This document shows, one piece after another, positions 51,384 through 63,809 of a stretch of 64,000 nt of DNA. Position numbers and translations under genes: made by a program. This stretch comes from Dipylidium caninum (lineage: Eukaryota; Platyhelminthes; Cestoda; Cyclophyllidea; Dipylidiidae). The DNA is taken from NCBI GenBank assembly GCA_017562135.1, contig QEYB01000368.1, positions 1,178,001-1,242,000 of the forward strand, in the 5' to 3' direction. Position 1 is the first letter of the stretch. Each line of letters opens with the position of its first letter. The notes under the pieces are model-generated. The model saw only the letters and a list, made by a program, of their open reading frames with translations, was not told the DNA's origin and did no database searches.

Positions 51384-54300
51384 CTAGAATGTTTCTTGAG
51401 GGTCCTCGGCACATTCCGTAGTGGTATGCTGATCGAAGACCCCGCAATTCTCACAGTACACCCTGTCCCCGGAAGGCCCCACAAGGCGCGCCAGTTTGTG
51501 GACCACGTTGTGCCGTACCACTGCCGACTCGTGTGGACACTGCTCGGTGTCGTGGAGGTCAAACACTTCGCAGTTGTCGCACCAGTAACGTATCTTGGTC
51601 GTGGACTTCCTCGGTTCCTCCTTAACACTAAAAATACAATGAAGATGCTGCTCAACCAAAAGCCTCTATTCATGCAATAAACTACCACAGCTCATACAAC
51701 ACATGTGCCCATCCTTGTTTGTCAAGAGCATCGCTCTTGCGGCAATTTCATTCCATCACGCAGAAAGTCGAATGCAAGCAGCAACGAGTGCCTTATTGTG
51801 ATTTCGCCTAACGTAAGCCTAAAAGAGGAGGGATCAACTCCAACACTTCGTCTCAAAGGCACAATTTGTTTGCACCTCAGGCAGTCCGTGACGATGGCCA
51901 ACTAAGTGCAAGCAAAAAGTACGCTGCCGAAGTTTGGTTTGACTACAAAGATTAGCTTCAAGAAAGAAAAGTGAGGTAAACACATCATGCGGAAACACTG
52001 AAAACTCATAATGGAGGGAGCATATCTGCCAATGTTGTAAGACTTTCAATGGAAAAGACAAGTATACGAGGGCAACAGTTTGAGAACAATGGCGGTTGAG
52101 CGATGTGGTAATAAGTGGGTTCAGCGCATTTGGATTTGTGAATGAGAGTAGGACGCGTGTGTGTCAAGCCGGGACGCGAGACTTACCTCGACGCGTTACC
52201 GGTCCTGGCCCCGGTCCCACTCGGACTTGCAATAGCGTCGCGAAGCCGTTGCTCGAGCTCAGCATTTTTTGAGTGCAAGTCGATGATGATTGAGTTGAGG
52301 AAGTTCACCTGGCTGTCGTAACTGTCGTAAGTGGCAGGTGCAGCTGTCGACGCCTGAAGAATTCCACGACCATTCGACAGGGGCGGCGACGCCAAGTTGG
52401 CTGCGCTCATAAAACGAGAGGAAAGTCAACTAGCAAGGCCTACACGGCGGGCATTAGAAAATACCAAATTCAGACTCGCAAAGTATTGCACTTCTTGGAA
52501 TATTCTGGATTTTGGAAGTAAAATATTTAGGAATGAGTTAAAAATACCGAGGTTTACTTGGAACAACAAAAGTGTTTTCGTAATGCTTCAATCGCAATCG
52601 CAATCAGAAAAACCCCTACGCAGATAATAGGATTAATAATTCCGACGCGATGACAACGCGCCTTACAAAAGGAGTTAGGGCAGAACCCATTCAGCATGGT
52701 GCAAAAACATGCTCGGGAAGAGAGTAGGTGTGTACGTGGCTATAGGAAATAAATTCTCGAAAAAATGCAGTCATTCTGGCAGAACGTCAGTGTTCGGTTG
52801 CACGATAGCACTAATTGCTACCTTCCTGAATCCTCGAAAATGAGGTTGCCTGACTTTCGGGATATGAACGACTGGACTAGGATTAGGCGCGTGGTTGAGA
52901 GTACTCTTTCGTGAAGAGACGTTGGGTGGGATAGGAGAAAAAGGGCCAACGTGAACTGTCTCATAAAATCGCCCGGTAAAAACTAAGACCACTGCTCCCC
53001 ACCCACTTCGTTAATGACAACAGTTGAATAGAAATTTTAACTCCATTATTTTCGACAGTTTTTTCAGCCAACTCACAGAAAAACGAAAATGTGCTGTTAA
53101 CTTCAGGACGATCATGTTTCAATTAAAACACTATCCGTTGAAATCGCTGATGTGATTGATGTTCAGTTTCATTCATCAGCTCACAGAACTTTTTAAATCT
53201 TCACGCAAAATGGAACATCGGGAAAATATAAGAAAGTTGGATAAAAAGTGAGGGCATAATTAGCGGTAGGTCGGGACAAATCCAATCACAGCCCCATTGA
53301 GTTATTGCCTAAATGACTTCGCATGACAAACAGCTAGAGACAGTTAAAAAACATTCATCAGAACTCTGGATGACCGAAGCCGCCGTGCTGCTCGGAGTCA
53401 AGAGGAAACATGAGAACGGGTGGAATGTGTGCACTTCAAGAACAACAGGCAATCCTCAAAAGGCATTCCAAGAGGCGAGTTTCGAGATAATTGATGTTAA
53501 ATTGTAACAATTCAGCCATAAAACGGATTGTTTGGCGTGATCCCAGCGTCCGAGCAACACATACATGAATGATGTAGCAATCGAGACCTGGCGCTCGTAC
53601 TGGGAAGCCATTTCGGAGTTGGGGTAACGCACTGCTGCTGAAATCCAACCGAATACTATGTGAATTTCTTAAAGCAATACTCTGTCAGTGTGGCAAGGGT
53701 TGACTAAGGCGGTGCGATTCATTTCCGAGGTTCTGCCAAGGCTAAGACACCGCTATTTTGACTGTACGCCCACGAGACAGGGAGCAAACAAGAGGGAAGT
53801 AAACTGCACAAATTTCTTCTTATACCGATACTTCACCACCAGCATTGCAATCCTAACAAAAATATAGGCGTCCTGACATCTACTCAATCGTAGACACAGC
53901 GCCTCCACTCAAATACAAGCATACACATACACACAATATGAGCACGCAATTATTAACTTAATGTGATTTTTCCATCCTTATTCAAATTAGCGAAAGAAAC
54001 CACCAAAATATTTATGCACTGAAGATGCAAGTGGAGAAATACTGCTACCACATGCTCACAAAGAATGGATAAAACGTACGGGAAAGCTTCGCTTGAGCCT
54101 CTTTCTCGAAACGCTCAACCCTTTTCTCAGCTCGCTTCACCCGTTCCATATAAATCCTCTTCTCCGTCTCCAGGCTGGTGACAATTTGAATCTGCTTGTC
54201 TTGGAATTCCTCATGCTGGTAGAAAAAAGCTACATTTTAATGCAGGTCAGCACCAGTATACCACTTGTACCACGTTAATTGCTATTTGGATGAAGCTTCA

Positions 54301-57300
54301 AACTCTATTCAACACTTAAAAGCATGCCTAATGCTCGTAAATAGAGATAAGTGACCGGATTACACTAAATAGTGAATAAAAGACGGCGTAAAAGAAGTTT
54401 TCTGCTTAACTAACTAACTAACAATGGAACTACATACAGATCTAAAACCGAAGCTTACAGAAGTGAAAGAAGCGGAAGTCTACCGACAATTTAGAAGTTC
54501 TTTACTTATATTATGTAGAGTATTTGTGCCTGTAAACCTTATATTCTGCGAAAAGATGCACACTTGATTGAGTATTTCCTAAAATACTTATTAGAGGTTC
54601 CCCAAATATTTGACTGCAATCATGTTGCTTGCCACGAGTAGAAGAAATTAGATAAATTGGGTACCAAACAAAGATAGTGGTTGGAGAAAGTATACTTCAA
54701 TCTCGCGCTCAATTAAATGAGAAAACCCTTTTATGATGAAATAGTTGGCCTTGGCCACGAAGCTACCGAATTTTTGCCGTCCTAAAGTAGTGAGCGGAGA
54801 ATGGTGCTGGTTATATTGAAGAAGCTAAAATTTTTATAGTAGACGCACAAGGAGTCTGGGCAGCGAAAGGTGCGTCGAATAGAAAGCTCCACATTGGGAG
54901 ATCTCACGGTTGGTGAGAATGCTTTGATTAAGCGAAAACTGTTAGACATATGTAAAAGTGGGCGAGCATGTGGCGAGAGGCGTTCGAGAAAATTCAAGCT
55001 CCCAGCATTACAAATAACGTGGCCGAAGTGGACTATGAGCGAGCACACTTTGTTACCGAGTTGTCCCAATAAGTAAAATCAAGTGTAAAAATGTAATCAA
55101 CAAAAGAAGACAAGAAGAATCACTACTCTCATTTCCCATAGGTGTCGGCATTGTGGGGCAAGTGCTAAATTAGCCTAAAATAGTGTGCAGGAGAACTCCA
55201 AAAATGTATATGGCGCCTATTTTTCCGCCACGGGGACGTAAAATTTGCGTAAATGAGGATGGTCTCCGAAGGAGACGAAGAGAACCGGAAACTAGCGTGC
55301 GATTAAAGGTATCAGCAATGAAGTACAAAGAGCGATTATGAGGCACGACTGATTTGTGCATCGCAGTGGTCCAACAAACGTCCCAATCAGTCGCGCCACC
55401 CGCACTATCACAGCCTCCGCCACTCGGCTGTGTAAGCGCCCGGGGGAGCGAGAATAAAAACGCAGATGCCACTGCGCACAGTACCAAAGGGGTTGTCAGA
55501 CGTGGAAGGCGGCGCGCGACGCGAAGGGGAGAAGCTGATGTGTGTGTGTATGCGTTTTAGACACGCACACGAAGACATGCAGAGAGCGAGTCAGCCTAGC
55601 ACACAGTCACTGGTAGGCAGAAAGCAAAAAAAGGCGAGGCAAAAGGGCGCGTGAGGAGGCAGAAGAGAATGGAGAGGGATTGCATAAAGGCTTTGCGGTA
55701 TAGAAAACAGGCTAATTAGGCAAAAAATGCGAAGAGTAGCACGATAGAGCAGAGGCGAAGGCATCAATGTCCAAACAAATGTCGCAATCAAACAGTTCTA
55801 CTTTTGGCACGAGCACAAACACTAACACATGCGTAAGCATAGACGGAACGATGGTCCTCACTTTGCTCATTGCTCCCCGTCATTATCACCGCCCAAACCC
55901 AACAAACTCACTACAATTGGATGATTAGCCTTCTGTAAGGTACTAACAGCTTAAAGGAAAAGTGATGACATGCCAATGTGATGGGTACGCCAAAGTATCG
56001 GACCAAATCAAGAACCGCTGACCAACTCGGTGCGTGCGTATAACTCAATATAGTAGGAAAAGTCTATAGAAAGCAAGCACCGAGGCAAAGCAGAGTTCAA
56101 TTGCAGGGAAGGCAAACATGAAAGTTGTAAGATGGCAAAACTCATATATGTGTTCTTTGACACAACAATGAACACACCCCTCGCCACAAATTCGGTGTAA
56201 ACACGAAAATCCCCCAAATGATTCTGTGAGAAACAATCTATTATAAGTATTGAGGAGGGACTTACATCCTTGGCTAGTTTAAGAAGGCGTTCTTGTAAAG
56301 ATTGAAGTTCCAGATTTTTAGACTCGATTTGCTGTAAAGCGTTTGCCGACGATCGCTCAGCCATCTCAACACTGCAAATAAGGAACAGGAAATAAGTTAC
56401 AAGGAACGAATTAAATTGACCGAACGAAGAAACATGCCACGTGAATACCAATGAGTTGATTTGGAAGCAATGAATACACACTTTTTCACTTTGAAGGTGT
56501 GAATAACGTAATGATACAGACTGTTGTCAAAAAATGTGAACAGAAAGGGGATAATGGCACACATTAAATTATTTGCTTCCAAAAATAGAACACCTGGGTA
56601 ATTAGTGGAAGTCGCAACAGGAGGATTTTTGACCGCATTTGACAGACATTTCGAGGAGGAATAACAATGACAGGATAATAAAGGATTTAGAGGTGACCCT
56701 ACCAACAGACTTTTTATGGAAAATTTGTGGGAACTTTCACATGGTGCGAAGGCTACACGAAACGCTTCACGGTATCACGAAAGGAACGGAGGATTTGATA
56801 AAACAAAACAGCCGGTTGTAGACGTTTTTCCCTGCCTAATATCGAAACAAATTCGTACTGCACAGGAAGAAGTCGTGGAGAGAAAAGCGAGTCATCCGCG
56901 CTCATGGGTGGAACAGCGATGCAGCAATATGCGGCCAGACACTGCCGCCCACGTCCGCGCAAATACCCATCGCGATTCTGTCACCCACCAGCCTTGTTTG
57001 AGTGTGTTGATTCCGCAGGACGGAGGTTAGAGGATGAAACGCAAATTCTACTGACTCAGAACATAACGACGACGCCGATCTCCCCACGTAAACGTAAATC
57101 GGCATCACACCCACTTTGATGATTTAAACTTTACGGAAATTCCAAAGTATTACAATGGTCCATTGCAGGTAGATAGTATTTTTTGAGACGCTGAGCCTAT
57201 TGGGATTCAAAAGCATTAGGGAGAAAAAGAGGGTGGTTTAGCAACGGTAGTAAAGTTGTCGGATCAGCCGCCAATCTGATGGAATAAAAAGCACTAGTAG

Positions 57301-60300
57301 AGAAAAATCACAACGTTGAGCAGCAAGTCGTTAGTTAATAGTAAGCGAAATGGAAAGTGAAGCAGGGGAGCATAACCTGTAGGAAGATTGAGAATCGTGA
57401 GGGATTGGGCGCATCCTCAGACAATCACAAGCAGAACATGCTCCTCTTTGATTTTAAAATTGGAGTTTGTTAGCAAGAGCGAAAATACGCCTGAAACCAT
57501 CCTACCTAAGTGTGCTTTTGTCTGACAGGAAGAACGAAGGGCGGTCAAGCATAGCTAGGCATTAACGAATAAACAAGATGCCTATTATCATAAAACGTCA
57601 CTGAAGTCGGACAATAAAACGTTCGAAGCCAGATGCCTATACCACGAAGCCCATAAAATTGCGTGACTGAAGTCAGGCGCATACAAACACACACACACAC
57701 ACGCAGACACAAGCATTAAGGGTGGAAGTGAACACTGAGTGGGATTGGAAAGCATCTTAAGGGTGTTTATGACGCAAATCACCCGCAAGTAAACACTCCT
57801 GGCAACTGCACACAACCGATCGTAGCGAGGTCCTTTTTTCTCCGTATACATTTTTCCTTTTTGCTGAAGGAAGCATATGGACAAAGGATAATAACAGGCT
57901 CATTAGTACTCGGGGCCAAGTCTCAACCAAAAGGATATCAAAAAGTGAGGCCTTTCTGCGGGAAATAAGAAATTCAGGGTTGTGTAGATCTAAGAACATT
58001 ACTAAGCCAGGTAAAATTGGGGCAGTCCGAGAGTTTAAGCAGACGTGCAAATGCGAGAGTCTCACAGTCATGCAGATCTCCACACAGACGGCTTACCGAT
58101 GATTGGCCTCATCCAAGGCGCGTTGCATCGCCGACACTTGCTCGTCAACCTAAATGGACAGAGACGTAGCATACCGAAGTGAGGTATTTTCAGTCAACCG
58201 AAAATGACCACATCGTTCATTCACAACGCGTCGGCAAAAAAAAACTACTACTAACACGAGTGATTCCAGTTCCCGCTCGGGGAGATTTCACTTGGCTTCC
58301 CAAAAGGGAAATATGTGAGTGTTTTCGAACTCCTTTCTGCATAATTTATACAAATTTCCCACTAAGCTGGTGGAAGACAGTAAACATAAGTGGGTCCAGG
58401 CGGGACTGCGGCAAAATAAGGGTTAGACCTGCGCCACACGTGATACATTACATGAGGCCACGGTAATCTGTAATGCTATTAAGGCTTAATGCAAATGATC
58501 AAGCCAAGCACCTCCGTGGACATTATTTCCAGCAAAGTAACTGGAATTTGGTAAAGATACCACAAGAAAGTAACATCCAAAACCCATAACTTCCACCCAT
58601 TACTTATATGTAAAAAGTTAAGAACAAAAAAAAGCCGTTGTAAGCATTTAAGAGGGCGCTCTCACTGAGGGTAGTGTGGTTACTGATTTATTGAGGGCCT
58701 GGTACTCCTCTTCAACTTGAGAATGCTGCGAGGTCAGTGATTCTATGCGGGCCTCAAAGGCCGTATACTGGCGCTCCAGTTCTTCGCTGTAATATAAAGT
58801 GCACAATTAAGACTTTCGAGGCCGTGTATGTGCACAAAGATGGCGTTAAAATAATCCTCGCACTTGTCTGCTCAGTTTAAATGTGTAGGGAGAGAAATTT
58901 CACTCATCCCATTCAACGTTCCAATTCGTTCCAACGCAGTGCTCTATAACCCACAAAGTACATGACCTTCTTTACGAAACCCAGTGCGGTTTGTGATGCA
59001 AATGACAAAAGGAGGGAATTACTGGAAAACGTAGCTGGATCACACACAAAATCAACTTTTAACATATTTTGCACTTGACTATTTTTAAAATTGTTTGACC
59101 TCCAGCTAAATGCACCAAAAAAGGAGGAGCATGGGAATAAAAAAGGTAATAATGAGAAAACAGTAACCTTACTTTAGGACATAAATTTTGTACGCCATGA
59201 AGTGAGTAAATACAAAGGTGAAGATAATTAAATACAGCAGTTAGCATTTTACTCCATTTAACATGCCAAAACCATGATGTAAGGGGGAATGAGAAGACTT
59301 GCTTGTGTAATTTCAAATATGCGACACGCTGAATAAGTTCTTCGTCAGAAAGTCCCGAACCTTCGTCGGAACTGATGGCTGCCTTAATTTCGTCCATTTT
59401 TCTGATTTTTTCAGCAATGGTTATATTTAACTCTTTCTCTAATCTGGCGACATTTTGCGCATAAGTCTCTGTCTCAGCGCCTTTCTGGTTGAGAGTTTCT
59501 TGAAGCTGAAAGGAGCATACTAAATTGCTATTGAAGAGTTTTCAGTACACGATCATAAAGTATTTCTGTAAACGCGCCTGCAAACCAGTCCGATCTTGAC
59601 AACCCAACGAACCGTAGAAGGGCAAAAAATAAGAGGAAAGCAGCTTACCAGAAGGACTTCCTGTTGGCGATCGCAGAGAGTGGTGGCCAATCGACAGCGC
59701 TCAGTCTCGAGCACCTCGAGACGCTTGCGCAACTCCTCGATTACGAGTGTTTGCGCAGGAGAAGCCTCCTGCATCCTCTGCAGGCATAACTGAGACTCTG
59801 TCAGGGCAGCCATCTGCTCCAGTGAAGCAGACTAGGCAGGTGAGACCAAGTACGTCAGTGCGGAAGGACAGGAAGACGGTAAGAGCGAATGCGAGTGCAG
59901 GTAGGCGGCAATAGTGGCGGTGACAGCGACGCAGCAACGAGAGCGCAACAGAGACAGGAAGTGCGAGAGCATGTAGAGAGAGAGAAGAAGCAGTTGCTGT
60001 TAGCGTCTGTGTTAATCTAGACGGCGTAAAATAAACTTAAAGGAGTATTACGTGGCACTCGAGCTAAGGAAAGACGCCTAATCTCAGTCTTCACAAGAAA
60101 GTTAGAATTGGCGGACTTTCCATAAAAAGTGGACGAAAACTCATGTATCGAAATAGTTACCACAATTGGGGATCAACTAGTTACAAAAATCGTAATTCAA
60201 CCACCAAACACAAAGTGAGTGCGGTTGCAAAGCTACGGAGTCAAAGATTCAAGTTATTATTGACTCTCCCCTAAGGGAGACGGATTTAGGATGTAAATGA

Positions 60301-63300
60301 AAGGGAATACCAAACCCAAGAGAGAAGAAGTAGAAAAAAATGTTAGTTTGTGTGGAGAGAAAAGTTTTTTGTGTGTGTAAACAGCAAGTTAATGGAACAC
60401 ATCGTTCATTTGATGGGAATTTTGGCCAGAGCAACCCGCAACTGATCCTGTAAACGAGTCGGTGGGATTTGAAGTAAAGCAATAAAAAAAAACATTTAAT
60501 CCTGAAACTAAAAAGTAACTTGTTTAAAAACTAATTATAAACATTGTATACATCGATCAAGTAAGTGACACGCCACGTTTAGTGTTGGTGATGAATACAA
60601 GATGGTCGATATCGAAGCCATCCTAAACACTACTAAATATTTGCTACTTAGCATTAAAAAAAGCTAAAACCTAAGAAATCTGTGCATGATACCTCTTTCT
60701 CAGCGAGTTCGGCCTCAGCCTCGAGGAGCTTAATGCTCATCTGCTGGAGAGCTTCAGTGGTCGCCTGGTCAGACTCCCGCTCCAACCCTTTCAGACGTCG
60801 CAATTCCTCTGCCTGCGTGTAAAAACAATTTTAACAATTGTTTGACTGCAAACAGACTACAAATAAAACACCTTTAAATGAATAACAAATAGAAGTTTCC
60901 TTCCGGCTTTTCTCAAGGTATTTCGCCGAAAAAGCGCATCAGGTTTGGAATACCCATGGGTTTTTTTATGCGACCGCCTAAGACCTGAATAGTGTGAAAA
61001 CATCGGAGCAGTGCACCAGTCCTTCAAAATGCATTCCGCCTCAATAGACCTCTATGGAAGGTGTCACATCTCATGGGAATGCTAAAGACATGCTATTAGA
61101 ACTTAAATAAATTAATGTATTAGGTTGGATACAGCTAGAAAACGCGAAGCTCAGTCATTCACATCATTTTTAGCATTAAATGGAAATAATTTCCACTGGC
61201 ATCTATGATTTTTTGCCAACGAGTAGGCGGGTCATGTGCCGTTTTGAAAGAAATTTCCCTTTCGGAGTTGGCAAACCAATCAAAGTCTTTCATAATTCAC
61301 AATTACGGGAAAGGCAACAACTGGTCGGAGAAAAATCGAGTGACGAATACGGCGGATGTGGAAAGATTTCATATTGTAGAGAAGTTGATTTTTCAACATT
61401 AATTGAGGCTTTATGCGGTCGCTCAGCGTTATCGCGTCGATTGAGCAGTGCTGGTGGTTTTTCTGCACAACTTCCTTCCCACGCATGGCATCGCTTTCAC
61501 GGCGAGGGACTCCTCCTCCTCCTCCTCCGCCGCCGCCGCCGCCGCCGCCGTCGCCATGGTTTCGTCTGGCTGCGGGAAGGCATAATGACTCGCCCCTTTG
61601 CCACTCCACCACATGGTCACCACAACCTTTTTGATGAGATCTGGCCCAGGGGCGTGTCCTGGGGCCGTATTCTTATCCACCCCTTTCCTTCATCCTTGTC
61701 GATTATCATACGAAATCCACCTCTCGTCGCAAGTGACGATTTGGTGTACAAACGGCGGCGATCGTGTATTGCGAAGGGAACAACGGAGATGCGCACTTGC
61801 TCTCGATGCGGTCGTCCGATCATTCGCGGTCGCATCAGTTCGTACGGCAGGCACACAGGGGTCCAATTTCTCTTTTTCCTCCTTTATTGTACGCAGATGT
61901 TGTTGGAACACAATCGTGGGCACGGCTGGTTGCGTTTTAGTTTAAGCCCAAGTTCACCATTGGTTCCATGTGTGTGCAGCGGATTCCACAGTCGTCGCGC
62001 TCCACTTCCTCCTCGTCGTCCACATTGGCCGGTGGTCCTCCTCCTCGCGGCTCCTTGGCGATACTCAAATTGCCAGAACGAAACTTGTGGAACCAACATT
62101 CGAGCGTTCTGTCATTGGGATGGATCCATCTCCGAATGCCTCGTTAATGCTTCTCGAGCTGCGCTAAGACCCAATTTGAACTCGTACAAGAAAAGCAGAT
62201 GCGAATCGCGTTTTTTTGTTCATCTGGTTTCGGCGAAAATAATAAAAATGGGATGCAAAGGCGGAGAAGTTTTACGAGATGGGAATACCTTTAGCATTTA
62301 CAAATAAAAACATCGAATGCAGGCTACGGGGTGCCTCTCTCAGTTGCAGGTGAACACAAACAAACCCGGTTCCATATTTTCCAACCTAATATTATTGAAC
62401 TGAAAAATACCAGTGTCTATTTGAATAAAGTGGAATTTCACGTGATAATTAAATCAACTGTCTAGAGCTTACAAATTTTCCGTAAACACTATCTAATTTG
62501 TTGTTATAATCGCGAATTTTGGGATGGTTCCAAAGACTAGTCGTGTGTAATAGCTCATAATATCAGGCAAAAAATTAGCGCGACTCACGAGATCAAGAAG
62601 ACGCTTAGCCCATTTGCTGGAGTCATCGGAGACTACTTCTTGCTCCTTTGCGATTCGCGTCTCCAATTCGTCCAGGAGGGCGTCCGAATGAAGCGAATGC
62701 AAAAAATTCGAAGAATCCGCCTCTCCCATATGAGCGGTGTTCGATTTATTCCCCTTGAGTTCGGCGATTTGCTTCTCCAATTCTCCAACCTTATCGTGCA
62801 TTGTAATTAGTTCACTAACACGATAACAGAAGAGCACAGAATCAAACCCTCAATAGCTACTTAAATATCATAGGACAGCCTTGACAACTAATAAACCTAT
62901 GAAAAGCGTATATTTGCATAAATTGACGGTCTTAATTAGTGAGCTTTGACTAAATGTGAGGCGGTAGAACATAGCCCCTAAGCCAAGTAATGAAAGTAAT
63001 AACGTGCTAAATGACCCTAAAATGCGCAAAAGATGAAAATTGAATTTACTACTAGTATTGGCTACCGACTTCTCCGCGCATATTGTGAATCACATAGAAT
63101 ACGTTAAAAACGCATCATAACTAGCAAACTTTACCCTTCAGCTTGAGCGAGTTGACTGACAAGAGAGGTCACTAACTCGTTCTTGGATCTTTCTTCCTCC
63201 GTAGAAAGTAGAGCCTTTTGCTGGTTGAAAGAGTGGGCCAATTTTTCTTCGGCCTTCCTGGCTGTCTCCAACTCATCGTTCAGCATGCTATCCTTCAAAG

Positions 63301-63809
63301 ACCAGTAGTAAAAACAAGTAAATCAAGCTAATAAGTAAAATTACTCAAGGATAAAAACCAAATTTCCCTAGAATATTTAATTCCGACAAGATTTATAGAT
63401 GTTAATCAAAAATTAATCAGAAGCCCACATTTCTCCACACAAAAGAGGGTCGCAACCACGACCATATAAATAAACTAACTGCAATCAAAATCCATTATAA
63501 TTTACTGCAAAAAAGCATAATGGTTTTGTATACAGCGACAAGGATTATGCTTTTTCCCTACGATTTTGAGAAGTAAATATTCATACCTGGATGAACGCAA
63601 TATTCCATTTTTGAAGAGTTTACACAGGCAAATTCTCGAATTATCGAATGAGAAGATATAATCGAAATGTTAAAAATGCAGCTTATTCATCTCACCTTCT
63701 CAGCTAGTTTGTGTTCAGCTTTCAGAAGAGAGTCCTGAAGGCTCAGAAGTTGATTTTGTAGATTTTGGATTTCTGTGTCCTTGGCCGACACCTGTCCTTG
63801 AGCACGCGT
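51384..63809 (-). CDS. CLIP1: CLIP-170 (CAP-Gly linker protein) homologue, 3' twelve exons; 5' part beyond the window
   Basis: Exons: 63809-63696, 63292-63135, 62814-62589, 60812-60693, 59813-59649, 59505 to about 59280, 58786 to 58666 (or 58684), 58149-58097, 56371-56266, 54215-54080, 52400-52187 and 51627-51384 (stop). Phases match at every junction except the sixth to seventh. Exons 1-10 encode heptad-rich coiled coil. Exon 11 has SQVNFLNSIIIDLHSKNAELE, close to the QIDFLNSVIVDLQRKN segment of vertebrate CLIP-170. The last exon carries two zinc knuckles, CDNC...H...C and CENC...H...C, the first followed by a Thr-Glu pattern (FDLHDTE) identical to CLIP-170. The protein ends ETF, the EEY/F-like tail that binds CAP-Gly domains. 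Known role: tracking growing microtubule plus ends and recruiting dynactin and LIS1 through the knuckles. The N-terminal CAP-Gly domains should lie beyond 64,000. Confidence 0.85.
54407..54423. repeat. (TAAC)n short tandem repeat
   Basis: Four tandem TAAC/CTAA units sit in a CLIP-170 intron. Confidence 0.6.
57686..57702. repeat. (CA)n microsatellite
   Basis: About 17 bases of uninterrupted CA dinucleotides lie in the CLIP-170 intron between the exons at 58149-58097 and 56371-56266. Confidence 0.8.
61300..62230 (-). pseudogene. mariner transposase relic
   Basis: Recognisable transposase motifs of the D,D34D family are spread over at least three frames, so several frameshifts and stops have accumulated. 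The catalytic Asp codons of the first two positions survive; the third position, expected after HPPYS, is disturbed. A triplet-repeat insertion or expansion sits between the first and second catalytic Asp. No functional protein can be read. Confidence 0.8.
61509..61554. repeat. compound triplet repeat (CTC)n(CGC)n inside the mariner
   Basis: About six CTC units run into about seven CGC units. On the transposase strand they would read as runs of Ala and Glu, or Gly in another frame. They interrupt the transposase after the PDET motif, where relatives have no such tract, so the repeat grew after or during decay of the element. Confidence 0.8.

Larger units (their letters stand above)
61120..62389 (-). 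mobile_element. degenerate mariner transposon with TIRs and TA target duplication
   Basis: Both ends read TTAGGTTGGA inward and both are flanked by TA (61118-61119 and 62390-62391), so the 1,270-bp element is complete in length, as expected for mariner. The transposase relic is on the minus strand. Visible pieces are the LDxxVP region, VTCDERWISYDNR (first catalytic Asp, codon 61726-61728), VTMWWSGKGASHYAF...PDET, DNAERPH (second Asp, codon 61431-61433, one extra residue in the motif), FPHPPYS...FSPT, and RWQKIIDASGNYF near the C-terminus. These fall in different frames with stops between, so it is a dead copy. The motifs and end sequence are closest to the Hsmar1/cecropia-type mariners. It lies inside a CLIP-170 intron on the same strand as the gene. 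Confidence 0.85.
60813..62588 (-). other. CLIP-170 intron carrying the mariner
   Basis: This intron of about 1.78 kb is bordered by GTGAGT at the 62589 donor and CAG before 60812. The mariner makes up 1,270 bp of it, leaving about 500 bp, similar to some neighbouring introns. Both flanking exons are phase 0 and code for coiled coil. Confidence 0.75.

Noticed and set aside
61180..62307. Longest open frame of the window, 375 codons on the plus strand
   Set aside because: It is the antisense of the mariner transposase relic; its arginine and leucine runs come from the triplet repeat.
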